DNA from: Zelopaecilomyces penicillatus
Lineage: Eukaryota; Ascomycota; Sordariomycetes; Hypocreales; Pseudodiploosporaceae
Length of the DNA stretch: 64,000 nucleotides
Direction: 5' to 3'
Assembly (NCBI GenBank): GCA_005765155.1
Contig: VCCP01000002.1
Location: 6,014,001-6,078,000 of the forward strand
The notes beneath the pieces were generated by a model. The model was given only the letters and a program-made list of their open reading frames with translations. It was not told the origin of the DNA and searched no databases. Below, one piece after another: positions 1 through 10,594 of this stretch (position 1 is its first letter; each line of letters begins with the position of its first letter). The translations under genes were made by a program, and so were the position numbers.

Positions 1-750
1 ATGGAGGCCGTGCCCCATCCAACAATTGATACAACTTGAGTAGAGTTTAGCAGTTTTTCTTTTGCGCAGTGTGATTTAGGGATGGCTTTAGCAACTCACT
101 CAATGATCCTAGATTCCAGAGGCAGTTGTAAACAGCAGTGAGAGGGCCACGGTGCTGAGGGTGTGCAATTTCCATGAGAAGCATTGGTGAACACATTTGC
201 GATAGGGAATTACCAAAGCCGAGAACAAATCGGCCAGCAATGTACACTGAGGCCCAAGCTGTTAGCAAATTGATCACAACACACATTCAATCCGGCGTCT
301 TGGGGGCAATAAATGGCACCTACTTCCGTATCCATTGCAAAACGCTGAGATCCAAGAACCAGCAATCATGATGACACAGCCAGCAATGATGCCGGGCTTA
401 CGGCCGAGATTATCTGCAACATAGGGGGCAATGAGGAAAGAAACAATGGAACCGATGTTGTACATGTTGATGAGAATGCCCAGTTTGTTTTCGTCGTGAT
501 ACTCGGGGAAGTACTCCTTCCATTTGTCCATCTGCTGAGACGTGTTGACCATCATTCCATCGTAGCCCGTGGTAGCTGAAGCAATAAGGAGGAACAAGCT
601 CAAGGTGTAGAGCTTTCGCAAATGAGGTTCCTTGTACCACGTAACCTTTTCGAATTGAGGCGCCGCGGCAACAGCGATATCAACATTGCCTCCATCGCCG
701 TGCTGAAGGCGGCGCTTAGGAGCACCGGCAGCGGAAGCGAACCCAACCAT
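1..750 (-). CDS. MFS sugar transporter, N-terminal part (runs off left edge)
   Basis: Sugar-porter family membrane transporter for hexose- or disaccharide-type sugars; substrate not deducible. Three exons are visible on the minus strand: 750-324, 258-100 and 34-1 (continuing outside), with introns 259-323 and 35-99, both GT-AG and both keeping frame. The protein has a cytosolic N-terminus, a first membrane segment near residues 53-70, the loop motif NLGRKPG after TM2-TM3, the segment AGRFVLGFGNS typical of sugar porters, and NLGSLIVSIVGWGTAS in TM5. Only about 195 residues of an expected 500-550 are in the window. The start is the ATG at 750 because it opens the longest frame and is followed by a normal cytosolic tail. 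Family assignment is secure; a lactose/cellodextrin-permease-like subgroup is my guess. Confidence 0.88.
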
Positions 751-3280
751 GGCTAATAGGAGAGGATTTTGTGCCGGAGTGATGATTAAAGGAGGATCGG
801 ACTAGCCACCGAGAACTACTTTTCTCACAAATGAGAATCGAAGTGAGACATTCACAGCCAATGTGAGTCAAGGTGGAGAGAAGACGAAAGGGCAGAGAAA
901 GAAAGGGATGTTGTGGTGTTTAAATGACACTCATGATGCCCACCCTGCATCTACCCCGGGTGGTCAGAATTCAGGCAGTCGGAGACAAGGTCGCATTGAT
1001 AAACAACCAACTCAAACATATACGGGAACCCTTTAAAGTAGGCAATGCACACTTCCATCCAAACTCACGATGGTTAATGTCGGGGAATGCGGCTTAGAGA
1101 AGGTCCGAATCCACCGCTTCACCCAACTAAGTGTAGCCATGGATGTATGTATGTATAGCCAAATTGGCCAACTATATGCAAGCTATAGGAGCTGGAAGCA
1201 GTGTGTGGGTGTGTGTCCGTCTGCCTCTGTCGTGTACCTTGTATGGACTGGCCCAAAAATGGAAACAACCAACGACGACTAGCTGGGTGATTTCAAACCA
1301 TCCTGGTAGAAAGCCATATGGAGAAAGTAATGAAAATAAAAGCCAGACTGGTAGCCCTTTCTCCAGACGTTGTTTCGAGGGTGCTGGCCAATCAGAGAAA
1401 AAGCATTGCCCTGGAAACTGGAAGCGATGGGGGTGACAGGGGATGGATGGGTCTTCGTTGTGGCGTTTTGTCCTCACCACAATGTAGAGAGAGAGTAATT
1501 GGCGACATTCCGCGAAGCATGACCGAGCTTTACCAAAGAAGAGACAACGTGGAGATGGACCGTGCTCTGGCAGCTCCTGTTACATCGTAGGAGAAGACTG
1601 ATGGCGGCCAACCCTGGTTGTTCAAGACGGGTTTACGTGGCTGGGGGTGAACGATCAGGAGACGCAGCATCTGACTCGGGCTGTTGCGGATTGTACAACT
1701 ATAGGCGGCAGTCTGGGTTTCTGACTTATATGTACCTTAGTTAATAGCCAAGAACTGCTACCAGTCCAGCGTATGAAACTGCTCTTGTCAGAACTCGGGG
1801 TTTATCTTCGACTGCATCTCTGGGAGGAAAATATGATCAGCTATGCATTTTGCAATGGGTTCATAGCCGCCTTGATCATGTCTGTGCTTGTACCTTTCTA
1901 TACCCATGAAGGTGCAGAATGTTCAGTTTGTGTGTCCATAACAGGTCGATAGAGTATGGGGGCTATCCAACCTTGGGCCTAATTCATTTTATCCGCTACC
2001 CATGTTAATATCATGGCGAAACCACATCGGGTGGCGCGCCACTGGCATCTGGGCTTGGCACACCCACTGCAACAGACTAGGCCCGGCGTGGACCTCCGAG
2101 GGAAGCATAATGGAAAGTGCGAAAGATGGCGCTGGACTGGTGTTAAGCTGGCATTGGCTAGCGTTGACGGTTAGACGGTGGTGATGCGGATAATCCGATC
2201 AAGCTTCGAAGGTTTGTTGTGCAAGAGTAAGTTTTTCTCTGGTCCTTTTGATCGAGAAGAGGAAGACATCATGAGTGGCTTGCAGCCTTACAGCAGGCAC
2301 AGGCACCTGAGCAGTTTCCATAGCGCACCAAGGATCAAGGATGGATGCCATCCCCGCTGTAATAGACGCTGAAGGGCAGCACTGCTCCCACTGACACTCT
2401 GTTCGGTTACTGACCATTAACAAACGGCAGCTCCAGTTACAGTGGTTGGTTACTGCCGTGCCAAGGGCTTCTTGCTCCATATCATTTCCATCCATGCATG
2501 TAACCCGTTCTATGCCTTATTTATTCCAATTTTAGGTACGAAGCAGCTGTGCTAGCTTAATTCTTTATTTCGACATTACAAGGACCGCAAACAGAGAATT
2601 GTGACCAAGACGCTTTGCTACCCTGGTCCAACCAACCCAACAGCGTTGTTCAACATTTATTTTGCCTAGGCAGTCGTTCATATTACCACATGCGAATCCC
2701 CCCCCGTCTTTTTGGGCCTGCATAAAGCCGCGATGCAACCTGTGGCGTTCCGGCAGATGCCAACCGCCCCCCATCTTGATTGGCTTTGCCAGAACCGCAC
2801 CGACCGCGAATCCGGTATCTCGGCCCGCTGAGCCTTCACCATAAGCGCAGACCGATACCCCACACAGGAACGTTTGCTGCTGTTCTGCCACAATCATGGG
2901 GGAATCCAGGATTAAAGGCCCGGTAAGGTAAGCCTCGTTCTCTGCGAGATCCTTCATTTTAACCTATTTGAGACTTCCCCAGGTTCAAAGATTCATGATC
3001 AGACGCGTCATGCTTGGCACGAGACCTCGGTTCACAATGAGCTGAGTATGCAGACGCGGAGGGAGGCGTGGAGCTTATGCATGCATCTTCAACTCGTCAA
3101 CTTCCTCAACAAACGAAAAGGACCAAGTCTGATAAACAGTAAGCTAATATTCGAATTGAAGCACTATCTTGAGAGAATCTGGACTAAAAGTATAAATCAA
3201 TTATGGAAGGTGTCAACCTTCCGCGGAGCGTGGCTTCCAGGTTTGCTTTCCTTAGGTATGGGACATTCAAGGCCGCAAAG
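751..3280. other. intergenic, no supported gene
   Basis: The first 300 bases or so should hold the promoter of the transporter on the minus strand. The remainder contains several open frames of 60-130 codons on both strands (the longest at 2565-2957 minus) but none has a recognisable domain, splice structure or signal peptide. I see no RNA gene. Confidence 0.5.
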
Positions 3281-3422
3281 CCACCACAATCACTAGCCAC
3301 AGTGAAAATACTGACTGGTAATTGATAAATTTTACCAAGAGCATTGTTTATCCCTAGGAGCGCTGCTCTGAGCATGTATCAACAGTTTCCAGCAATAGCC
3401 AGCAATATCCAGCAATATCTAG
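3281..3422 (-). repeat. dispersed repeat, copy 1 (degenerate)
   Basis: Read on the minus strand this stretch begins with imperfect units of the type ATATTGCTGG, continues through CTCAGAGCAGCGCTCC and ends in a block ending near CAGTCAGTATTTTCACTG. The same order of blocks is present on the plus strand at 28441-28650, and its first half again at 26309-26395. Differences between copies are largely transitions. No terminal inverted repeats or target duplications could be located. It may be the relic of a mobile element or of a repeated coding exon. Confidence 0.6.
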
Positions 3423-3452
3423 TTCAGTGTGGCAGTAAAGCCTCGTCCTGTA

Positions 3453-4556
3453 TTAGACTCCCCCATTTGTAGGCAAGGCCCAGTGAGTAATCTTGCTGTA
3501 TGACTTGTGCTTGATCTTGACATCTCGCTTAGCCACTGAGCTGCGCTTTGTGACAGCATTTCCCTCCATATCAATGTCAAGACAGCCATCGATATTGCGT
3601 GCAGAGCAAAGCGGCGTCAACTTCTTTGAGCCCATGTCGCAAAACATGCCATCCGTGCCAACAAAATCAGGACCCCAGGAAGTATCAGACGAGCAAAGCT
3701 CTTCAGCCTTATGCTGGGTGAGGTTGGAAACGATAAGCCTGTCCTCCATCCACTTATGGCGAGGTTTCAGACCACGCTTGCCAGGCCGGGCTATTTGGAT
3801 GAAGATTGTTAGTCAGTCAACCCTCCCTGATCACGTACGCGATTGCTGGAACAAGTTCAAGACATACCATTAATAGGTCCGTTGTCAGGTCCCCATTCAG
3901 TATAGGCACATTGCTTGGATGTCTTGACAGTATCCGCTACCGTTTCGCCATAAGCCAAGATCTTGAACTTCATGGAGGCGCTGGGTTTGCCTCCTGTGCG
4001 ATCTTCATCAAGCCAGGTGCATCGCGGGATGTAAAGTGTCTCCCTATCGGGCATGTACCCAGCAGTCTCGGTCGCAGGATACCAGTGCTGTCCACATTTC
4101 GAACCAACATCGCCAGTCCAAGACCCGCCTATAGTTTCATCTTTCGTTCGAACGGTGATCCAGGCGATGCAAAGTGCATCTTTCTCAGCCGACACTCCAA
4201 TATACCCAGCACGTGCGCCATGGTAATCCTGAACGACGGCAAACTCTTTAAAGTCGCCAGGTTTGTCAATCTTGCCGCCGCCAGACTTTCCCAGGTAGCG
4301 GTTGTCGGCATCCCAGGCATACACGGCGCCGACTTTCCCTCCCTACAAGTAACCAAGAATGTCAGAACTCATCTGCCTCTGCCATGGGAGATATGGGGAG
4401 CCGTACGATTCCTTGGTCTCCATTTTTGGCCAGGCCAAGCTTTATCCTCACGACAGCGCCGCTCTTGGGAGCTTGAGCGGGCATCAGGTCATGGAACAAA
4501 CCGATGATGCCCAGAACATCCGCGACAAGACCAAGACCACCGATTATTCCCTGCAT
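3453..4556 (-). CDS. conserved fungal hypothetical protein, 320 aa
   Basis: Three exons, 4556-4407, 4342-3868 and 3790-3453, joined by introns 4343-4406 (donor GTACGG) and 3791-3867 (donor GTATGT, acceptor AATAG); the sum is exactly 321 codons. The start ATG at 4556 gives a short hydrophobic, glycine-rich N-terminus (GIIGGLGLVADVLGIIGLF) that could be a signal or amphipathic helix. The body is hydrophilic with scattered cysteines (CGQHWYPATE, PRCTWLDED, CAYTEWGPDN, DGMFCDM, CSARNIDGCLDID), suggesting a disulphide-containing fold. The part around HKWMEDRLIVSN resembles a family I associate with many ascomycete genomes but cannot name. Function unknown. The intact frame across both introns argues for a live gene. 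Confidence 0.75.
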
Positions 4557-4864
4557 CTTAATCGATAGCAAACGATTTGTTGTTCTGATATTGCTGGAGT
4601 GATGGATAATGCAGTGAAGTACGCGAAGTTGGGGATTTGAAGAATAGGTCAAGACTGCCTTGCTGTAGAATACTCCATCAAACCGGAATTCAACAACTTC
4701 ACTGCGTTGTTTTTGTCTCGGAAACGCTGCTGACCGCGCTGTTCTTGGTATAAACCAATCACCAACATGCTTGCATTGTTGTTGGTTGTAAATTGGATTC
4801 CCGTCGGTTATGTACCCTACGACTGTTGGTTCTTCAGAGACACCATTCAGCCTAGCCTGTCAAT

Positions 4865-5103
4865 AGGGTGCAAAAAAAACACGGCCGTGACGACCCCACG
4901 ATATTTCAACTAATATCTATAGGTAGTCACTAATCTCTAGAAATCTCCAGATATATCTAGCAATCACTAGCATTCTTTAGCAATCGATAGCAATCTCTAG
5001 AAATATATAAATTTTTTAAATTAAATAAGCAACTACTTGGGTACTTGATCCATTTAAAACCTGCCCAGACACTGTCATTTCGGCGTTGTTTTTTGTGCAC
5101 CCT
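4865..5103. mobile_element. possible MITE with imperfect terminal inverted repeats
   Basis: The left end reads AGGGTGCAAAAAAAACACGG and the reverse complement of the right end reads AGGGTGCACAAAAAACAACG, giving imperfect inverted ends of roughly 25 bases around a 239-base AT-rich interior with no coding capacity. The interior contains several TCTAGCAAT/CACTAGCA-type units similar to those in the dispersed repeats. No clear target-site duplication is visible, so boundaries are approximate. Confidence 0.4.
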
Positions 5104-6360
5104 GTCGCCTATGCCGTGTGGTCTTAGACATACCCTACGGCGCGACTTTTCAAAACGTAGACTCTCAGTATATGGGGACGGCTGAGTTGGGCGCGTATGC
5201 CATGTATGTAGCGAATGAGGATGCTAGGGCCTGGGGATTAATGCAGTGACATGCTGTCTTAGACTGGAGCCGTCTTGAATATGCTGTTGGCCCAAGGTGA
5301 TTACGGCCTTTCAATACGTGGCATTGTGTTATGTTAGGCGTATTGGTGGGTATTGTAACCCGTGTCTCAAATATGTGATTTCGCCATCGCCTATCATAGA
5401 AAACAAATTGTAGGCTGACTAGCAACGGAAGAGGATCTGCCTTGTGTTTAACATAGTCACCATGTTCACCAGGTTGTTGAGCCTCATGCTTCTTCTGAGA
5501 CGGTCAATCATTATCGCCCCCAGAAAACACATTCAATCGCAAGTCAACTAATGCTAGCGGACAGAGAATACATGTGTGTAGGTAGTTGTACCACAGCGTG
5601 CAAATCTACAAATAGACCAATAGTGGCAGTCTTTTTAACAATTAATTTCTAGAGGTTTCTTCATCACATTACATGACATTCATCTTCTCTGTCTTACTCT
5701 TATGTGCAGAATTAGACTGATTGTGTTGAGTTAATTAACAACACAATCTAGTCGCCGATTGCAAGGAGGATAGTTTCCGGGCAGAGAATGGCGAAAGGGG
5801 ACAATCATTTAACGTTTGCAGCGGTTTTTGCATTGGTGGGTGTCTAAATGAGAGTGCAAATATGTAGCACGTGTCGCTGAAAAGAATTTAAACAAGTATT
5901 TCTACGATTAAGCAATAGCTGAGGGTGTCATGCTATATACAATAAGTCTCGCCCTTCAAAAGATATCTCTACAATGGCAAACGGGGGAATATGCATTTAT
6001 GGCTATGGTAGGTACCTGTGCGGCAGGGAACACAATCCTATTTACGACTGCAGGACCTGACATGTGGTCCATTGGTAAGTGATCGACGAGACTTTTTACT
6101 GTACTAGGCAGTAAATGGTACAGGAACATGCGACAGCAACGAGGCTGCGGTTGGCTGTCTCACCGCTATGACGTAGACGGCAGGTAGCTGTGGTTGCAAC
6201 TTGGGACCAACAGCTGTGTCAGGCCACTGCTGTCACTAACATGAAGGCAAACAAACAATGGGCTGGGCAATAGGATAAAAGACGATGGTTTTCCAGTCCA
6301 TTTTGCTGGCTGGCTGATCCAGTATCTTCTTCGCTTTCTCTTAAAACTACCTAGCTAGCC
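5104..6360. other. intergenic, promoter side of the next gene
   Basis: AT-rich sequence without a supported gene. The last 100 bases include a pyrimidine-rich stretch directly before the ATG at 6361, as is common in fungal promoters and 5' leaders. Confidence 0.4.
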
Positions 6361-7132
6361 ATGCAACTCAAATCTACAGTTCCAGCGATATTGGCTGTTC
6401 TGCCTTCTGTCTTGGCAGCCGGAAACAATGGGTACGCATTCCATCGCATGTCCTGCGGGTGATCAAGGCTAATAACTAACAATGTTTATGCTCCATGTTA
6501 GAAATGGCAATCTCACAGTTGCCTTCTTCCCAGACAGTCAAGGTGATTCGTGCCAAGCAAACGACATCAGCAAGGCCATAACCTTCACCACTGGCGACAT
6601 TCCACTCACGCAGAACTGCTTTAATGTCAGCGACATCTTCTCGCAGCCAAACAGTACAGGCTTCAAGCATGATCGGAATCCGATATTTGATAAAAACGGT
6701 GACTTGATGGAGCCCAACGGCGTCGCCTGGCTGCTACGCAACCAAGAGCTGTACGACCCAAATGCCAACTACTCTCGCGTCTGGTACCAGCAGGTCAACC
6801 AGACGGGTGCTAAAGAGGGCAAGGAAGCATCCTGGGTGTTTTACACGTATGCTTTCCCCGACTGCGAGCAAGTTGGACTCGGCATTGAGGATCCATACGA
6901 GGTCAATCCGTGGTTTGAGACTAGTTGCCAGACGGGACCAGACGGGCAGTGCAGAACGACGCCAAAACCCATTCGCAGCTTTGGTATCAACAGGTCGGAC
7001 AAGTATAATGTTAATCATGACGGCTGCGAAACGTGGGCAAAGTTGGGGAACGCAGATAAAATGGGCAAGGGTGTTGGAAAGTTAGTGGTAGCAGCAGCTG
7101 GAATGGTGACGGCATGGTTGGTGGCATTGTGA
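6361..7132 (+). CDS. secreted, probably GPI-anchored protein of unknown function, 233 aa
   Basis: Two exons, 6361-6431 and 6502-7132, with a 70-base GT-AG intron (donor GTACGC, branch-like CTAAC, acceptor TTAG); the sum is 234 codons including stop. Residues 1-20 form a classical signal peptide (MQLKSTVPAILAVLPSVLAA). The mature part has N-glycosylation sequons (NVS, NST, NYS, NQT, NRS) and six or so cysteines. The C-terminus is a hydrophobic tail (VVAAAGMVTAWLVAL) preceded by a small/polar stretch, as in GPI-anchor signals. These features place it at the cell surface or wall. I do not recognise a catalytic domain. Confidence 0.78.
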
Positions 7133-7493
7133 TGATGGGTATAGCAGAGTAAGAGCTATGATGAATAAACGACTGAATTGCTTGGATTCCACCAAATCAC
7201 TATTATGGAATGAGGTGTTGATAATAGCGATCTTCAAAGCAATACTTCACAGCTCTCATTTCGACATATGCAATTTACATTTTATGCGGTGAAAAAAAAA
7301 GATATAGACGTTGTGGCTGCAGGTTTTGTTGGCAAAAGATCCATCCAAGACCCATACCCGCTATTATAGACACACCATTTACATTTTTCATCGTTTTTCA
7401 ATTTCCACCATTCACCTATATCGACGCTTTGCTATAGTAGCCTCACTCAAGTCGACTTAGCCAGACAATTAGACCCTGACAAAGAAAGCCCGG
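7133..7493. other. intergenic 7133-7493
   Basis: Holds the 3' region of the secreted protein gene and the promoter of the next gene, including pyrimidine-rich runs before 7494. Nothing else seen. Confidence 0.4.
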
Positions 7494-8649
7494 ATGGAGA
7501 ACCTCGAAGAGCTTCTATCAGCTTTACCGCGACCACTTCCAAGCCCATTTGACGAATGGCACCTCAGGCTTATGGGCCAGTGGAGCTCCATCATAAGACC
7601 ACTGTTTCTAAATTCTCCACTATTGCTTTCTGATGCCCGTCTTAAAGAGATTGGGATTGTGCGAGGCGATAACTTGAATATTGATGATCCATCACCAATT
7701 GACATGGAGCCTAGGTGTTTTATCCCTAGCCCTCTAATACAACAGGCAGTCGAAATTGGACAAGACCTTCCATCATGTCCTGCCACTTGGCCGCCGTTTG
7801 ATCCGTCGATGCTCCAGCCAACGCGTCGTTGGTGCATTAGAGTGGTCAATAAATATAGAAGGGCCGTATCTCTCTACGCCAAGAAACTAATAGACTCTTC
7901 GATTCTTGAGAATTCGAGATCGGAATGGGTGGAAGATAGGTAGGGCATCAAGACGAGATGAGTTAATCGGGCCGCAGGGGAGTTTTACTGATCATCTATT
8001 ACAGGTTTTTCCAAGACACGGAACCGGCGAATTCTGTTTTCAAAACTCCCTACAACGAAACTAATAGCCCTGCCCTGATTGTGCACGAATGCATGATATA
8101 CCGGTCCTTCTACAGACGGGGAAGTGGGTTTCTGGACTCCGATCCAAATCGCCCTCATCGATTTGCCACAGTCCTAGACACCTCTGCACCTACAGAAGAT
8201 GAAATCCGGAAAGCAGAAATCATGCTTATTCTGTCGATACTCAAACAACAATTAGCTTTTCGTTGCTGGTCAGAACATCACACTTTCCCTGTGAGTAACA
8301 TCATTTCTCTCATTTCTGACCCTTTTGGATTCTCTAACCATTTCTGTCTCTACCTAAGATTTTGGTGCTAAGCTATCATCATGGAGGCTGTCGTATTCTT
8401 CAGATTCATGGCACGGATGGATATATCCATCTTCGAGCATCACGGCTGCTAGACCTTTCCAGCAAAGATAACAAAGTTCCGCCAGATGCGCTGATCCTTG
8501 CAAAATGGTTCTTGGCTCGGCCGACTGGCGAAACTCGTTTCTCAACATCTGTTTGCGATATCCCTCATAAGAACACGAAAAGACAGGACCGAGGGAAAAA
8601 GTTGGCAAGCATATTTCCTGTTGATGTACCGGCTCCACGTAGCAGCTAG
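7494..8649 (+). CDS. unnamed fungal family, paralogue A, 340 aa
   Basis: Three exons, 7494-7939, 8005-8290 and 8359-8649, with introns in phase 2 and phase 0; total 1023 bases. Conserved blocks shared with the genes at 9296 and 29034 are: an N-terminal segment with LPRPLPSPFDEWHLRL; a block with the core IDMEPR (IGIVRG..LNIDD.SPIDMEPR); a helical middle; HHTFP at the end of exon 2; then HHGGCRILQIH and SRLLDLSSKD in exon 3. No signal peptide or membrane segment is present, so it is probably cytosolic or nuclear. Exon 3 is weakly reminiscent of a widespread fungal family of unknown function with an FPV-(L/M)-(V/I)-S...G-R-I core; that link is from memory and tentative. No enzymatic motif is recognised. 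Confidence 0.75.
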
Positions 8650-9295
8650 AAGGCTCTATCGAAGGTTTCCACGATATTGAAACCATGAGTCCGTATTAGC
8701 TATAACTAAAGTGATTGAAACCAAAATGTTGAGTAGATAGATCAAGCGATGATATGAATACAGCAATATGGATAATGATCAAAGAAACCAAGATGCTCAA
8801 ATTTATTGTTCATTCAGCTTAATCTCATTTCAGTACCTAGTTCTTAGACATGCATAACAGCTGAACGCCTCTAAACACCCAATGACACGCTCAAAGGCAA
8901 TAACACCAGCACTTCCAACACTTCCAACAACTGTGATGACTTCGAAAACTGCTAGATAACTGGCAGGTGGCAACACAAAAGTGTGGAGTGACGCAGAGAC
9001 ATACTCAAACGCAAGCCCAAAGCGCCACGCTCTTGCCAAAGTCTCCTTTTCATTTACAGATGCAGAATTTAGAGTTTGATGTGTGGGAACAAGTGGACAA
9101 TAGACGTTGGGACTGCAACCTTCTTCTATAATGCTTATACCGCTACTCTATGAAGGAAAAAAAAAAAGCTCCATTTCATCATTTCCAGTATTCACACATA
9201 CATACATCGACGTGTTTTTTTTATTCAAGAAGATTCACACGCACATAAATCCGGCCAGACGATCACAGAACCCCGCAAGGAGAAACACGAGGAAC
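8650..9295. other. intergenic between paralogues A and B
   Basis: No supported gene. A 69-codon hydrophobic frame on the minus strand (8830-9039) has no further support. A short purine run and pyrimidine tracts precede the ATG at 9296. Confidence 0.4.
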
Positions 9296-10406
9296 ATGGA
9301 AAACTTCGATGCCTTAATGAGAGCCTTACCGCGACTAGTTCCCAGCCCGCGTACCGTATGGCATTTCATACTCATCGAACAGTGGGACTCGATCCTGGAA
9401 CCGCTTTATGACTACCCTCTCAAATCGCTTTCTGTTGACAGCCTCAAGGCACTGGGCATCGTGCGAGGAACCAACATAAATATCGACGAGCAATCACCCA
9501 TTGACATGGAGCCTCGATATTTTGTCCCCTACCCTCTTCAATTGGCAAAAAAGAAAAAGACGGCGCAACAGCTTCTGGTATCGCTGGAACCTTGGCCGCA
9601 ATATGATCGGCCGACGGCTGATTCTAGACGACAACAAATTATCGAAGACATATATGTGTACGCAAAGGCTGCGATTGCACATTTCACGAGTTTACTTGAC
9701 TCTTCCTATCTGGAGGACTCCAGGTTGAATTGGGTGAGCGATAAGTACGGCGCTTAAAGCAACCCATCAGTTATACTGCAAAGATGTTTTACTGATTATT
9801 CTATTTTTATTTTTTTAGAACTCTGAAAACGCTGAATACATACAAATCGGACTTTTCAAAAGTTTACAATGTACATCTGTATGATGCGGATGATGCGGAT
9901 GACTTTGAGGCGCCAATTGTTTCGCACGAATGCCACACATATCAGTCCTTTTACAGGCTAGGGAATGGTTTGATGAAGACGGATCCAAACACTCCTCACC
10001 GGATTGCTTTACTAGGGGACACGTCTGAGCCTACTGAAGGCGGAATACGGAAAGCCGAGTTAATACTGATTCTGCTTCTGCTCAAGCAAAACATAGGCTT
10101 ACGCTGCTGGTTAAAACACCACACCTTTCCCGTAAGTTGAAAAAAAAGGAGGATCTTTCCCATTGACATGGTCCACCGAGTTTTCTGATCATTACTATAT
10201 ACATACAGATTCTGGTAATTAGTTTCCATCATGGCGGTTGTCGTATCCTTCAAGTTCATGCCTCTTTTGGGCTTGTTCATCTTCGTGCATCGCGGCTGCT
10301 GGACCTTACTAGCAAAGACAGCAAGGTCCCGCCTGATGCATTAATTCTTGCACAATGGTTTCTGGCTCGGCCTATTGGCGACACTCTTTTTTCAGGCTGT
10401 GCTTGA
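9296..10406 (+). CDS. unnamed fungal family, paralogue B, 319 aa, short C-terminus
   Basis: Tandem neighbour of the gene at 7494 with the same architecture: exons 9296-9744, 9819-10131 and 10209-10406, introns again in phase 2 and phase 0, total 960 bases. Shared blocks are IDMEPRYFVP in exon 1, HHTFP ending exon 2, then HHGGCRILQVH and SRLLDLTSKDSKVPPDALIL in exon 3. An acidic insertion (DADDADDFE) sits in exon 2. The C-terminus stops at GCA shortly after the FLARPIGDT block, about 31 residues earlier than in paralogue A, which continues with a basic tail. The ATG at 9296 was preferred to an upstream in-frame start because it aligns with the MENL start of paralogue A. Confidence 0.75.
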
Positions 10407-10594
10407 TATTGCTTTTAAAGGTTGCTGTCATTGCTGCAATAGCGAGATTGTGCGCGCGTTTCAGATGCCACAACCCAGCCAACATGCGTAGATTCATAAT
10501 ACATCAACCTTTAGAGTAGTCAACATATCCAATATTGTGTTTCTTGATAAAATCAACTCTTTTCAACTGGTGACATGATATAAATCAAAGATCC

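Noticed and set aside
2565..2957. 130-codon minus-strand frame
   Set aside because: No recognisable family and an overlapping frame on the same strand is equally open.
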